Origin: Thermosynechococcus sp. NK55a
GTDB lineage: Bacteria; Cyanobacteriota; Cyanobacteriia; Thermosynechococcales; Thermosynechococcaceae
DNA: 64,000 bases
Assembly: GCF_000505665.1 (NCBI RefSeq)
Contig: NC_023033.1
Span: 310,001-374,000, forward strand
Reading direction: 5' to 3'
The position numbers and the translations under genes are program-made. Position 1 is the stretch's first letter. Every line of letters starts with the position of its first letter. The notes beneath the pieces are model-generated. The model ran no database searches and was not told the DNA's origin. It saw only the letters and a list, made by a program, of their open reading frames with translations. Below, piece by piece: positions 11,637 to 22,411 of the stretch.

Positions 11637-12578
11637 ATGGATTTGAGTCAAAAAAGAATTCTCGTTACAGGAGGGGCAGGATTTTTGGGATGCCATGTGG
11701 TGGCACAGTTGCAGGTAGCTGGCGCCGTCCCTGAGCAAATTACGGTGGTGCGATCGCGCGACTACGATCTACGGCAACTGTCCGCTTGTCAAGCTGTGGT
11801 TCAAGGCCAAGATATTGTCATTCACCTTGCTGCCCATGTGGGAGGGATTGGTCTCAATCAAGCCAAGCCCGCCGAGCTGTTTTATGACAATTTGATCATG
11901 GGGGCCCAACTCATTGACTGTGCCCATCGCGCTGGCGTGGAAAAATTCGTCTGTGTGGGGACGATTTGCGCCTATCCTAAATTTACCCCCGTTCCCTTCA
12001 AAGAAAGTGATCTCTGGAACGGTTATCCCGAAGAAACAAACGCTCCCTACGGCATTGCTAAGAAAGCCCTTCTCGTGCAACTGCAAGCCTATCGGCAGCA
12101 GTATGGCTTTAATGGTATTTATCTTCTGCCGGTAAACCTCTATGGCCCCGGAGATAACTTTGATCCTGAGAGTTCCCATGTGATTCCTGCCTTGATTCGC
12201 AAAGTGCATACTGCCCAGCAACAGGGGGATTCTCGGATTGCCGTATGGGGCGATGGCACTCCTAGCCGTGAATTCCTTTATGTGGAGGATGCTGCCCGCG
12301 GCATTGTCATGGCTACCCAAGCCTACAATGATCCCGATCCTGTTAACCTTGGCACCGGTGAGGAGATCACCATTCAAAATCTGGTGGCTCTAATCTGTGA
12401 ACTGATGGGGTTTCAAGGTCAAATTCAGTGGCAAACCGATAAGCCCAATGGTCAACCCCGGCGCTGTCTCGATACCACTAGGGCAAAGGAGGCCTTTGGT
12501 TTTCGTGCCCAGGTTTCCCTTAAAGAAGGCTTAGAACGTACAATTTCTTGGTACCGTCAGCACGCTACATCCCTATGA
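11637..12578 (+). CDS. fcl: GDP-L-fucose synthase
   Basis: 313 aa. Epimerase/reductase of the extended SDR superfamily that turns the gmd product into GDP-L-fucose with NADPH. GGAGFLGCHV is the dinucleotide-binding loop and PYGIAKKALL carries the catalytic YxxxK; the segments NLYGPGDNFDPESSHVIPALIRK and WGDGTPSREFLYVEDAARG are typical of the family. It is coupled to gmd. Its stop overlaps the start of the decayed GxxExxY gene (ATGA at 12575). Confidence 0.96.
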   Translation: MDLSQKRILVTGGAGFLGCHVVAQLQVAGAVPEQITVVRSRDYDLRQLSACQAVVQGQDIVIHLAAHVGGIGLNQAKPAELFYDNLIMGAQLIDCAHRAGVEKFVCVGTICAYPKFTPVPFKESDLWNGYPEETNAPYGIAKKALLVQLQAYRQQYGFNGIYLLPVNLYGPGDNFDPESSHVIPALIRKVHTAQQQGDSRIAVWGDGTPSREFLYVEDAARGIVMATQAYNDPDPVNLGTGEEITIQNLVALICELMGFQGQIQWQTDKPNGQPRRCLDTTRAKEAFGFRAQVSLKEGLERTISWYRQHATSL

Positions 12579-12961
12579 AGGACTGGCTCCAGATAATTCA
12601 GGAGATTGCCCAAGACATCTTTTGAGAATTAGGAAGTGGTTTTAGCGAGGCGATCTACCAAAAAGCTTTTGAGGTTGCCCTGCGGGAACGGCAAATTGAG
12701 TACGAAGAACAACGCAAGGTACCGATTTTCTTTCACGGTTATTTTGTAGGGGAAGCTATTCCCGATCTCATTGTCCGTGACAATGGCCAAGGGGTTGTTG
12801 TGGTTGAACTCAAAGCTGTTCAGAATATTGGCGATAAGGAAGTCAAGCAAGTCAGGAAGTACATGGCGACCCTGAAGATTCCTGTGGGGGTTGTCATCAA
12901 TTTTCCTGCTTCCACAGCAGCAGATCGGCCACCAATCATTGAGGTAAACCTAAGTTCTTAA
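12575..12961 (+). pseudogene. GxxExxY family protein with an in-frame TGA
   Basis: Starts at ATG 12575, overlapping the fcl stop, and reads 129 codons to TAA 12959. After 16 residues there is an in-frame TGA at 12623-12625. The frame then continues as ELGSGFSEAIYQKAFEVAL, containing the family signature GFSEAIY, then IPDLIVRD and VVVVELKAV, which is the D/ExK pattern of a PD-(D/E)XK-like fold. In relatives the position before ELG is often arginine; CGA to TGA would explain the stop. The family often occurs near nucleotide-sugar genes, which fits the fcl neighbourhood, but its role is not established. It could still make a shorter protein from an internal start. Confidence 0.75.
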
Positions 12962-12996
12962 TCCTTCAGAATTCCCCTCTCCTAAAGGCTTGCCCG

Positions 12997-13335
12997 CTAC
13001 TGAGCCAGTAGGGCAATCACCGGCATCAGCACCTCTTGATTGGGGGGCGAGGCGTCAACCAAAAAGTTTAGGAGGGCAAGATGGCGTTTAGCTTCGATTC
13101 TAGCTCGGCAAGCTGCTCGTTCTGCCTCTGCCATGTTCTTCAATCATTCTTCGTTGCTCTTCTGTAATTCTTTTCTTTAAGGCTCTGCTTGTGCCAAGCG
13201 ATCTGTTTCTCGATTTCGACGGTTCCACTCAAGGCCGCGATTAACCACTGCCACCAGGAGGGCTGCCACGGTGAGTCGGTTGCTCCAGATGCGGGGGGGC
13301 AAGGTATCCGAGGAGGGTGCAGTCGGTCTGGTCAT
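12997..13335 (-). pseudogene. Decayed small coiled-coil gene with two in-frame stops
   Basis: One reading frame of 112 codons from ATG 13335 to TAG 12997 is broken by TAA at 13177-13179 and TGA at 13144-13146. Read through, it gives a hydrophobic patch (LTVAALLVAVV), a charged helix (EWNRRNRETDRLAQAE), then RKELQKSNEE, LKNMAEAERAACRARIEAKRHL and the tail LLNFLVDASPPNQEVLMPVIALLAQ. The helix continues smoothly across both stops, as expected if they were once CAA (Gln) and CGA (Arg). The family is unknown to me. It lies next to another gene with the same type of lesion (12575-12961). Confidence 0.45.
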
Positions 13336-13429
13336 AAAATTTCAGAAAGGTCTGTATCGATAGTCTAGTGATGATTGCTTCACTTGACGCACCTGCACCA
13401 TATGCTGAATGTCAAAGTTGGTTGCGCCC

Positions 13430-14880
13430 TTAGGCTGGGTGTTGTCGTTGTTGGCAATTGGTTGTGGGACAGGGGACGCGATCGCCCACAATTAGGGTAC
13501 GCCATTGGTCTGGCTTTAAGCGGGTTTGTGCCACCCGTTGCAGATCCGCCGCGGTTGCTGCTTTGACAGCTTGCTGATAGCGGAAGATAAAATCCTTCGG
13601 CAAATCATAGTATTCGTAGCGCAAGAGGCGATTTAGAATTTGCAGGCGATCGCGAAAATTAAAACAAATGAGTTGAGAATGCTGTCCTTGGCATAATTTA
13701 GTTCTGCTGAGCCAACCGGTTCCTGTTGCAATCGCTCAATTTCCTGGCGGAGGGCGCTGAGAAACTTGGCTGTGGTCTCTGTTTGGGTTTGGCCGACACC
13801 ATAAAACACCCCCGGATAGTCAAACTCCGGACTCCAAGCGGCATAGACACTATAGGCCAACCCTTGGCGCGATCGCACTTCATTGAAAAGACGCCCGCCA
13901 AAGCCATTGAGAACTCCATTGAGGACATAAAGGGTAAACACATCTGGATCCTTGAGGGTTCCCCCCAATTGGCCGGTATAGATGTAGCTTTGGGAGAGAT
14001 GGGGCCGATGAATTACCACTGTTGCTGGGGAGGTATCAGCCGTCACTGGCGGCAAGGGAGGCAGGGGCGGTAAGTTCGGCGGATCCTGCCATGGGCCAAA
14101 AATTGCCGCCAGGCGATCGCCCATTTCCGAGGCATCAAAATCGCCCACCAACCCCAAAATGCAGCGGGAGGGAGCCAGATAGGTCCGGTAAAATTGCTGC
14201 ACATCGGCAGGGGTAATGTTGGCAAGTGTTTCTAGCTCTTGAGTGCGGGCGTAGGGACTCTTAGGGCCATAAATCAGCTTGTAAAATTCCCGTTCTGCTT
14301 GGGCATTGGGTTGATCATCACGGCGTTGAATAATTCCCTGGCGGCGCCGAATCGCCAATTCAAAGCGCTCTGGTTCTACTGCTGGGGCTTGGAGCATTTC
14401 CGCCAGTAGGTTCAGTACTGCCTCGCTGTGTTCCTTAAGACTGTTGAAATTAATCCGTCCTAAAGTTTTGCCGACGCCGGATTCAATAGATGCCGCCCGA
14501 TCCTCCAACCATTCGTCAATTGCAGCAGCCCGGTGGGCTTGGGTGCCCCCTGTGCGAATTAGATCGCCGCTGATTTCTGCCAAACCCACCTGCGCCGGTG
14601 GATCCCAGCGACTACCTGCCCGAAAGATCACAGTTCCCCGCACTAGAGGCCACTCGTGATCCTCAAGGAGATAGACCACCATGCCATTGCTCAACTGACG
14701 GCGCTCATAGGCCGGTACTTGCAGTTCTGGTAATGGGGGAAAGGTCAATTCGGTGTAGTGCTTGGGGGTCATGGCCATTGCCGGGGAGGGTGGGATCAAC
14801 CATAGCAGCAGCGCAGATAAAACACCAAGACAGAGCGATCGCCCAAATGAGCGGCACAGTTGTAGACAGACAGCCATCAT
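13430..14880 (-). pseudogene. M16-family peptidase-like protein, frameshifted near its C-terminus
   Basis: Begins at ATG 14880 with a signal peptide ending PAMA (about residue 35), so the product is exported. M16-type blocks are RRQLSNGMVVYLLEDHEWPL, GRINFNSLKEH and NEVRSRQGLAYSVYA. The usual HxxEH zinc motif is not obvious, so it may be the non-catalytic partner type found beside an active M16 protease. The frame breaks near 13661-13664 (AAAA on this strand's complement): the first frame runs out at 13633 while the conserved tail LLRYEYYDLPKDFIFRYQQA continues in another frame to 13430. One extra T in the coding strand restores SFVFNFRDRLQILNRLL. Probably a sequencing undercall. Confidence 0.8.
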
Positions 14881-15104
14881 GGGAATCAGCAGCGGCTAAG
14901 AACAAGATAATTGAGTGAAGCTCACTCAGTATCAATAACAGTCAGCAAAAATGACTCTAAGAATTTAAAGAATGGTTAACTCATTCTAGGCAGTGTCAAG
15001 AAAAGATTGCATCAGAGTCAGGGAAATTTTCTGGAAACAGGATCAAACTTCAACCCCTAGAATAGGAATCGCAGTATTCTGTCTGCTACCAAAACGGGTG
15101 GGAT

Positions 15105-17699
15105 TTGGTAAGCTTTAAGCAAAAACGATTCCCTCAAGTACTCCTTGCCGAGGCCATTGATGTGAAGTCTGATCTGCCGCAGAGATGGCGCCATCTCCTT
15201 GTCATTCAGGATCGCGAAGGCCGGCGTACCATTCACTTGGAAGCTGGCACCTATACCATTGGGCGGCACCCCAGCAATAGGATTGTGCTTAAGTCGCCAA
15301 TGATTTCCCGTCAGCACGCGGTTTTGCTACGGATGTTGGATTCTAGCAGCGGTAACTTTTTCTTTCGCCTCATTGATGGTGACCTCCAAGGAAGGCGCAG
15401 TGTCAATGGTCTGACTGTCAATGGCAAGCCCTGCCAGTCCCACATTCTTCAGCATGGAGATGTAATTGTCTTTGGGGGTGATGTGCGCGCCCGCTACCAC
15501 GTGATCGCTGACATTTCTGACTCAGGGCTCGATCGCTACACGCGCGCCCTCGAAAGATGTAGCCTTCCAGATCAAGCGGTGGCCTCCTGGGGAACTGCCT
15601 TCAGCAGCAGTGAAATGTCAGAGGTGACGGAAATTCAACTGCTGCGGTTATCCTCGTTTCCAGAGTTAAGTCCCTATCCCATTATTGAACTGGCTGCCAA
15701 TGGTCAACTCACCTACCTCAATCCAGCGGCGATTCAGGAATTTCCCGATCTAGGAGAACTGGATGGGCAACATCCGCTGCTATCGCGCCTCAAAAGCTGG
15801 TCGTTGCAGGAAAAGCGATTTGCCGTCGAGGAAATCAATGTTGGCGATCGCACCTACGAAGTGACGATCCATATGCTGCGGGAGAGCCAATTAATTCGCT
15901 GCTACCTCACTGACATTACGGAGCGCAAACGTTCAGAACTGGCCCTGCGAATTAGTGAGGAACGCTATGCTCTGGCGGCTGAAGCGGCCAATGATGGCCT
16001 CTGGGATTGGCACATTAGCAATCGCTCCGTGTACTATTCTCCCCGCTGGGAGCTGCTGATTGGGGAGCCTGCCGGTACCCTCCAACCCACCATCGAGGAA
16101 TGGTGGCGGCGAGTCCACCCCGATGACCTAGAGCAGTTGCGCCTGAACATAAAGGAGCACCTCTTCGGCACCCGTCCTTACTTTGATTGTGAATTTCGGA
16201 TAAGGCATCGCGACGGCAGTTACCGCTGGATGCGATCGCGGGGAAAAGCCCTGCGCAACGAGAAGGGTCAGCCCTACCGCATGGGAGGTTCCATGACCGA
16301 TGTCACGGAGTACCACCTAATTCAGGAGCAAATTCTTCACGATGCCCTCCACGATGCCATGACGGGTCTGGCCAACCGCGTTCTCTTTGTAGACCATCTG
16401 AGCCAAGCCATTGCTCGCCGCCAGCGGCGTCCTAACTCCCTCTTTGCGGTGCTGTTTTTAGATGTGGATCGCTTTAAGGTGATCAACGATAGCCTAGGGC
16501 ACTTAGCTGGGGATCAACTCCTGATTGGCATTGGCCAGCGACTGAGGGCTTGTACTCGCCCTGAGGATACGGTCGCCCGCCTTAGTGGCGACGAATTTGC
16601 GATTCTGCTAGAAGACCTCACTGATCCAGCCCAGGCGATGAAAGTAGCAGAACGAATTTTGAACACCCTGGGCCGTCCCTTTCTGCTGGAAGGCCGTGAA
16701 ATCTTTACCAGTGGCAGTATTGGCATTGCCTTTCCGAGCGAGGACAGTCAGACCCCTGAGGACCTACTGCGGGATGCCGATACTGCTATGTACCGCGCCA
16801 AATCCCTTGGCAAGGCTCGCTACGAGGTCTTTAGTATGACGATGCGTGCCCAGACGATAGCCCTCATGAAAATGGAAACGGAGCTGCGACAGGCGGCAGA
16901 GCGTGAGGAATTTTTGGTGTACTATCAGCCGATTGTTGATCTATCAACGCTCAAGATTGTGGGTTTTGAAGCGCTGCTGCGTTGGCAACATCCCGAACGG
17001 GGCATCATTTCCCCTGGCGAATTCATGGCGGTGGCCGAAGAGATGGGGTTGATCCTACCCATCAGTTGGTGGGTCATGGCAGAGGCTTGCCGCCAAATGC
17101 AGCGCTGGGCAGTGGTCTTTCCCCGCAGTCGTGGACTCAGGATTAGTGTCAACCTCAGTGGACGTCATTTTCAACAGGCGGATCTGCTGCCCAAGTTAAG
17201 GTCTATTTTGGCGGAAACGGGATTTCCAGCACAGCGACTCTGCCTTGAGGTCACTGAAGGGATTCTCATTGATAACAAGGAGGTGGCGATCGCCACCCTT
17301 GAGGAAATTCGGGCCATGGGCATCCCCGTGTACATGGATGATTTTGGCACAGGCTATTCTTCCATGAGCTATTTGCACCGCTTTCCCATTGACACCCTTA
17401 AAATTGATCGCACGTTCATTTCTGGCCTCAATTGTGAGGAATCTTCGGCAACAATTGTGCATACCATTCTTATGCTGGCACATTCTTTGCGGCTAAAGGT
17501 GGTGGCGGAGGGCATCGAAACCCGCGAACAGTGTCGTGTCCTGCAAGCCCTAGGGTGCAACTATGGCCAAGGTTATTTCTTTGCCCGCCCCCTCTCGGCG
17601 CTGCAGGTGGAAAAATTATTAGCGAGACAATCTTTACCGCCTCTAGTACGCCCCAGTACCGAAGAGCACAATACGCAGAGTCTCCACAAGAATTTCTAA
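15105..17699 (+). CDS. FHA-PAS-PAS-GGDEF-EAL protein (c-di-GMP turnover)
   Basis: 864 aa with no membrane segment. Domains in order: an FHA phosphothreonine-binding domain (about residues 40-130, with YTIGRHPSNRIVLKSPMISRQHA), two PAS domains (about 195-270 and 275-405), a diguanylate cyclase domain (about 415-575) and an EAL phosphodiesterase domain (about 590-840). The cyclase motif reads SGDEF rather than GGDEF, with an inhibitory I-site RPED five residues before it. The EAL site looks complete: FEALLRW, NLSGRHF, LEVTEG, DDFGTGYSS, KIDRTFI, EGIET, QGYFFARP. It may make or degrade c-di-GMP in response to a phosphoprotein partner. The start is uncertain (TTG 15105). Its 3' end overlaps the convergent sugar transferase by 57 nt. 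Confidence 0.9.
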   Translation: MVSFKQKRFPQVLLAEAIDVKSDLPQRWRHLLVIQDREGRRTIHLEAGTYTIGRHPSNRIVLKSPMISRQHAVLLRMLDSSSGNFFFRLIDGDLQGRRSVNGLTVNGKPCQSHILQHGDVIVFGGDVRARYHVIADISDSGLDRYTRALERCSLPDQAVASWGTAFSSSEMSEVTEIQLLRLSSFPELSPYPIIELAANGQLTYLNPAAIQEFPDLGELDGQHPLLSRLKSWSLQEKRFAVEEINVGDRTYEVTIHMLRESQLIRCYLTDITERKRSELALRISEERYALAAEAANDGLWDWHISNRSVYYSPRWELLIGEPAGTLQPTIEEWWRRVHPDDLEQLRLNIKEHLFGTRPYFDCEFRIRHRDGSYRWMRSRGKALRNEKGQPYRMGGSMTDVTEYHLIQEQILHDALHDAMTGLANRVLFVDHLSQAIARRQRRPNSLFAVLFLDVDRFKVINDSLGHLAGDQLLIGIGQRLRACTRPEDTVARLSGDEFAILLEDLTDPAQAMKVAERILNTLGRPFLLEGREIFTSGSIGIAFPSEDSQTPEDLLRDADTAMYRAKSLGKARYEVFSMTMRAQTIALMKMETELRQAAEREEFLVYYQPIVDLSTLKIVGFEALLRWQHPERGIISPGEFMAVAEEMGLILPISWWVMAEACRQMQRWAVVFPRSRGLRISVNLSGRHFQQADLLPKLRSILAETGFPAQRLCLEVTEGILIDNKEVAIATLEEIRAMGIPVYMDDFGTGYSSMSYLHRFPIDTLKIDRTFISGLNCEESSATIVHTILMLAHSLRLKVVAEGIETREQCRVLQALGCNYGQGYFFARPLSALQVEKLLARQSLPPLVRPSTEEHNTQSLHKNF

Positions 17700-19060
17700 A
17701 TCCAGATTCAGGGACCAGTTGTCAATGTAGTAAAGGTCAAGGCGTGCCGCTTCATCAAAATTGCTAATCCGAGAGCGGCCAGAAATTTGCCACAGCCCTG
17801 TAATGCCGGGCATCACCTGATGGCGAATATGATGCCAGGAATGGAAACGGGCAACATCCCGCAGGGGTAGGGGACGGGGTCCCACTAAGCTCATATCTCC
17901 CCAGAGGACGTTCAACAGTTGGGGCAGCTCATCAATGCTGGTTTTGCGCAGAAAACTGCCGAGGCGGGTGCGGCGGGGGTCGTTTTTTACCTTGAAGAGA
18001 ATGCCATCGGCGGATTCGTTTTGTGCCTCCAAATAGGCTTGGAGTTGCGGTGCATCGGCACGCATGGTGCGAAATTTCCACATCTGAAAGACTTGTCCAT
18101 GGAGTCCCACTCGCTCTTGGCGAAAAAAGATAGGACCTGGGGAGGTGAGTTTGATGGCGATCGCCACCACGACAAATAGGGGCGCCAGGACCACAAGGCC
18201 AATGAGGGCCAAAATCACGTCCAAATAGCGTTTCAGCCGATACTCCCAGCCATTGAGATAGGTCATATCTACCCGCAGGGTGGGCAAAGCCGCCACAATT
18301 TCCGGGGCGCCCCGTCGGTAAAGCATTTCCAAGCTGGAGGGGATCAACCGTAGGGAAATGCCCTCTTGGCGCAGTTGCCAATAGAGTGCTGAGGCGAGGT
18401 GGGCGGGGGGAGGCCTTCTACGATCACCTCTTGGGCTTGGCAGTTGAGAATCTCCGTCAAGGTTTGCGGTTCGTTGGCCATAGCAGCGATCGCACTGCCG
18501 ACAATTTTGTAGTTGGCGCGTTGTTCCAGCAGGGCGCTCAGATACTCCTGCCGCTCTGGGGGGGCCACCAGAAACGCCCGTATGGGGCGCCGCAGGGTGA
18601 ACATTTTGAAGCCCAAACTTACCCCTAGGCGCAAGATCACGGCCAACACGACACTTAGGCCCCAAGCACTAAAAAACAGTGAGCGCGGCAAATCCACTTT
18701 GGGGTCATAGAAGTAGGCGATCGCCAGCGCCAACAGGTAGCCCAAGCTCAATACCTTGGCGAGGCGCAAATAATTTTTCCAATGGCCGCGCGGATGATAC
18801 AGCCCACTCACAGCAATCAAAAACAACAGACCCGCTGCAAACAGCCAAAAGACACTGGGCAATCCCCACCAATACCACCCTGCCAAATCAGGGGGCAAGG
18901 GCGCATAGAAGCGATTGAGTTGTAAGCCCAATTTCCAAGCCAACACCAGCCCCCCGAGGTCACTGGTCAGTAGCAGCAGGGCAAAAGCCGTTTCTGAGCG
19001 CAGCCCCCTCCAACGGCAGCGGGGTGCCCGAAGATCACGGAGAAAAGCTTGCGAACGCAT
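17643..19060 (-). pseudogene. Exopolysaccharide undecaprenyl-phosphate sugar transferase, frameshifted
   Basis: Starts at ATG 19060. The N-terminal half has about four membrane helices (LLTSDLGGLVLAWKLG onward) and a soluble linker. The C-terminal half is the bacterial sugar transferase domain: a fifth helix DVILALIGLVVLAPLF, then [48 protein letters not shown] and GITGLWQISGRS. This WcaJ/CpsE type loads the first sugar phosphate onto undecaprenyl phosphate. The frame breaks at six G on the plus strand (18405-18410); one more would give EGLPPAHLASALYWQLRQEG with no interruption. The function fits the gmd/fcl/TolC neighbourhood. I suspect a sequencing undercall. Confidence 0.88.
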
Positions 19061-19204
19061 TATCGAAGCAAGACAACAACAATGGCTAGGGTTTAGTATT
19101 CCGCAGAACTGAGGGTGGCGATCGCAGTGCAAGATCTCTTTGCAGACCCCAATAGATGCTTGAGAATGGGGATAGATAGCCCATCAAGCCCCCTGAAAAA
19201 CGCC

Positions 19205-19716
19205 ATGTCCAGCGACTTAATTTACCCTTCCACCCTCCTGCTCACGAGCCTCTTGGCCATTGGGTTTGTATTTTTATTCGTGCCTCCACCAAAGAACGCA
19301 TTGAAACCAAAGAATGGTTCATTGCCCAACCCCTTGCTAAACTTGCTCCCCAGCTCAAGCACTATTTCCAGCAGCGGGGCTACCGGCTCCACGCCGTCAG
19401 TGCCGATGGCGCTGAAGTGACCTTTCAGGGACAGGTTGCCGCCAGTCCCTGGATGGCTGCATTCCTCTTTGCCCTAGCTGTTGCCACTACCACAGCCATT
19501 GCCTTAGTGTTGATGGTGCTCTTTCCCAACGGCGGTATTTTGGCCTTTGGTCTCGTTGGCCTCACCCCCATTGCCCCCTGGTTCTACTGGCGCGGTGCCC
19601 AGCGGCTCGAAACTGTCAAACTCTCGTTGCAACCCCATGGGATCGGAACCCAAGTCACCCTAGAGGGACATCGCGATGAGCTAATCACCTTTGAGGATAC
19701 TGTGCTGAGGGCATAG
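19205..19716 (+). pseudogene. CCB-type cofactor assembly of complex C protein, frameshifted
   Basis: Starts at ATG 19205 with a membrane helix (LLLTSLLAIGFVF), then, after a frame break at five T (19271-19275), IRASTKERIETKEWF, a soluble stretch ending EVTFQGQV, two more membrane helices (FLFALAVATTTAIALVLM and ILAFGLVGLTPIAPWFYW) and a short tail. Adding one T makes a single protein of about 170 aa. The pattern FIRASTK(D/E)R is what I remember from the cyanobacterial proteins called cofactor assembly of complex C subunit B, related to plastid CCB factors that attach heme c' to cytochrome b6. The family call is moderately certain. Confidence 0.65.
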
Positions 19717-19804
19717 GAGAAAGTCGGGGGCATGCTTTAGATCAGGCGCATAACCCAAAAGACAGCACAGGATAATTTTTTGACCACCTGTAATAGAACG
19801 GGCA

Positions 19805-20081
19805 ATGACCGACTCCCCGACTACCAGTGCCACCGACCAACGCACGTTTGGCCAACTCCTCCTTGACCTTGATATTCACCTCAGTCCCGAAGAGGTGGAT
19901 TTTTAGGGGGTAAATTTCGGGTGTATTTGGCCTGTAAGAGCTATCCCTTGACGACAGTGCTCTACGGTGGTGTGAGCGTCACACCGACAGCGAGGGTCGC
20001 TTGATTGCTGAAACGGTCAAGCCCGGTTCCTTTGAAATAAATGCCTCCTTCGAGGGAGCCGCCCAATGCAGATGTCCCTGA
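19805..20081 (+). pseudogene. Broken small hypothetical gene
   Basis: From ATG 19805 the frame gives 33 residues (MTDSPTTSATDQRTFGQLLL and so on) and stops at TAG 19904. The stop sits in five T (19900-19904). One more T continues it as DFLGGKFRVYLACKSYPLTTVLYGG. A second shift near 19974 (GTGAGC, perhaps GTGGAGC) would lead into ERHTDSEGRLIAETVKPGSFEINASFEGAAQ and a stop at 20079. Both repairs would be added bases. I do not recognise the family. The proposed gene ends overlapping the start of the next small ORF. Confidence 0.35.
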
Positions 20082-20317
20082 GTCACCTCAGTACGATGAG
20101 CCAACGCTTGCTGGGAGGTCTCCAAGACTTGGCCACAAGCTACGGTTACCCCAAGCGGTTGGAAACGGATCTCGCGCGGGGAATTCTCGCCAACTATTGG
20201 CAACAGTGGCGGCGGGAACGGTTTTACCAATGGGTGATTTGGTTGGTGGAAAATTACACCAATGAATCGACGGCAGAAATTCGTAAATTGAGCACAATAA
20301 TTGAGCACAATCTATGA
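20066..20317 (+). CDS. Small hypothetical protein
   Basis: 83 aa from ATG 20066, overlapping the end of the broken gene upstream (CAATGCAGATG), which suggests coupled translation. The sequence is helical and rich in Trp/Tyr in the middle (ILANYWQQWRRERFYQWVIWLVENYTNE), without a signal peptide. No family recognised. The small size leaves the possibility that it is the C-terminal part of a longer frameshifted protein that includes the upstream segment. Confidence 0.4.
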   Translation: MQMSLSHLSTMSQRLLGGLQDLATSYGYPKRLETDLARGILANYWQQWRRERFYQWVIWLVENYTNESTAEIRKLSTIIEHNL

Positions 20318-20494
20318 AACAGCGTTAGAAATTTATGATTAACTGTTTCGTGATTATTGCGGCTTTTCACCGCGTCTAGGGGCGAAATAATCCCCAACTT
20401 CAGCGGGGGACTTTGCTAGAATCAGTCAACAGATAGTTTTTCTGTGGTCAGCGGTAGGCTATCGCTCCTAGGTATCTTGCGAGGTCGGGTTTTT

Positions 20495-22411
20495 ATGCAC
20501 CTAAGTGAACTTACCCATCCCAACCAGTTGCATGGGTTGTCCATTGCCCAATTGACTCAAATTGCCGCCCAAATTCGCGACAAGCATCTGGAAACTGTGG
20601 CGGCGACCGGCGGCCACCTTGGTCCTGGCTTGGGCGTTGTTGAACTCACCCTCGCACTCTACCAAACCCTTGATTTAAATAAGGATCGCGTGGTCTGGGA
20701 TGTGGGGCACCAAGCCTATCCCCACAAAATGTTGACCGGTCGCTACAACAACTTCCACACCCTGCGCCAAAAAGGGGGGATTGCTGGTTACTTAAACCGG
20801 CGGGAAAGTCCCTTTGATCACTTTGGGGCTGGGCATGCCTCCACGAGTATTTCGGCAGCTTTGGGGATGGCGATCGCCCGCGATCTCAAGGGGGAAAACT
20901 TCAAGGTAGTGGCCATTATTGGCGATGGCGCCCTGACGGGGGGCATGGCCCTAGAGGCCATTAATCATGCCGGCCACCTGCCCCACACCAACCTGATGGT
21001 GGTGCTCAACGACAATGAAATGTCTATTTCCCCCAATGTGGGGGCGATTCCCCGCTATCTGAATAAAATCCGCCTCTCACCGCAGGTGCAATTTATTACC
21101 GATAATCTCGAAGAGCAGTTCAAGCATATCCCCTTCTTTGGTGAAAACCTGACCCCGGAGATGCAGCGCATCAAGGAGGGGATGAAGCGCCTTGCGGTTC
21201 CTAAGGTGGGCGCTGTCTTTGAGGAATTAGGCTTTACCTATGTAGGCCCTGTGGATGGCCATAATTTAGAGGAGCTGATTGCCACATTCCAGCATGCCCA
21301 CACCATTCCTGGCCCGGTACTCGTCCATGTTGCAACCGTGAAGGGCAAAGGCTATGCAATCGCCGAGAAAGACCAAGTGGGCTACCATGCCCAAAATCCC
21401 TTTGATCTGGTCACTGGCAAGGCCAAACCCTCTAGTAAACCCAAGCCCCCCAGCTACTCCAAGGTCTTTGGCGAAACCCTGACGAAGCTGGCAGAAAATG
21501 ATCCGCGCATTGTGGGCATTACAGCGGCGATGGCCACGGGCACAGGCCTAGATATTCTCCAAAAACGGGTGCCAAAACAGTACATTGATGTCGGGATTGC
21601 CGAGCAGCATGCGGTAACAATGGCGGCGGGGATGGCCACCCAGGGAATGCGCCCCGTAGCGGCAATTTACTCCACATTCCTCCAGCGCGCCTATGACCAA
21701 ATTGTCCATGATGTCTGCATCCAAAAGCTACCGGTTTTCTTCTGTATGGATCGGGCGGGGATTGTCGGTGCCGATGGCCCTACCCACCAAGGGATGTATG
21801 ACATTGCCTATTTGCGCTGCCTACCCAATATGGTGCTGATGGCACCCAAGGATGAGGCGGAACTGCAACGGATGATTGTAACAGGCATTAACTACACCGA
21901 TGGACCGATCGCCCTGCGCTATCCCCGCGGCAATGGCTATGGTGTCGCCCTCATGGAGGAAGGCTGGGAACCCCTTGAAATTGGCAAAGGAGAGCTTTTG
22001 CGCTCTGGTGAAGATCTTCTCCTAGTGGCCTACGGCTCAATGGTCTATCCGGCGATGCAGGTGGCGGAAATCCTCAAGGAACACGGCCTGGGTGCTGCCG
22101 TGATCAATGCTCGCTTTGCCAAGCCCTTGGATACGGCGTTGATTCTGCCCTTGGCAAAACAAATTGGCCGCGTGGTCACACTGGAGGAGGGCTGCCTGAT
22201 GGGGGGCTTTGGCTCGGCGGTACTTGAGGCACTGCAGGAGGCGGATATTCTGGTGCCGGTACTGCGTTTGGGGGTACCGGATATCTTGGTGGAGCACGCC
22301 AGCCCCGATGAATCAAAGGCCGACTTGGGACTGACGCCCGCCCAAATGGCGGAAACCATTATGCAAAAGTTTGGGGTTCCTCAACGGACAACCGTTGTCG
22401 CAGCCTCCTAG
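20495..22411 (+). CDS. dxs: 1-deoxy-D-xylulose-5-phosphate synthase
   Basis: 638 aa, start at ATG 20495 ([12 protein letters not shown]), where the family alignment begins; the frame upstream to 20444 is not family-like. A thiamine-diphosphate enzyme joining pyruvate and glyceraldehyde 3-phosphate, the first step of the MEP isoprenoid pathway that feeds carotenoids, the phytol of chlorophyll, and squalene. The ThDP/Mg site is [18 protein letters not shown] followed by [29 protein letters not shown] lies in the N-terminal domain, and the transketolase pyrimidine domain has [17 protein letters not shown]. It overlaps the end of the convergent ketoacyl synthase gene by 4 nt. Confidence 0.98.
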   Translation: MHLSELTHPNQLHGLSIAQLTQIAAQIRDKHLETVAATGGHLGPGLGVVELTLALYQTLDLNKDRVVWDVGHQAYPHKMLTGRYNNFHTLRQKGGIAGYLNRRESPFDHFGAGHASTSISAALGMAIARDLKGENFKVVAIIGDGALTGGMALEAINHAGHLPHTNLMVVLNDNEMSISPNVGAIPRYLNKIRLSPQVQFITDNLEEQFKHIPFFGENLTPEMQRIKEGMKRLAVPKVGAVFEELGFTYVGPVDGHNLEELIATFQHAHTIPGPVLVHVATVKGKGYAIAEKDQVGYHAQNPFDLVTGKAKPSSKPKPPSYSKVFGETLTKLAENDPRIVGITAAMATGTGLDILQKRVPKQYIDVGIAEQHAVTMAAGMATQGMRPVAAIYSTFLQRAYDQIVHDVCIQKLPVFFCMDRAGIVGADGPTHQGMYDIAYLRCLPNMVLMAPKDEAELQRMIVTGINYTDGPIALRYPRGNGYGVALMEEGWEPLEIGKGELLRSGEDLLLVAYGSMVYPAMQVAEILKEHGLGAAVINARFAKPLDTALILPLAKQIGRVVTLEEGCLMGGFGSAVLEALQEADILVPVLRLGVPDILVEHASPDESKADLGLTPAQMAETIMQKFGVPQRTTVVAAS

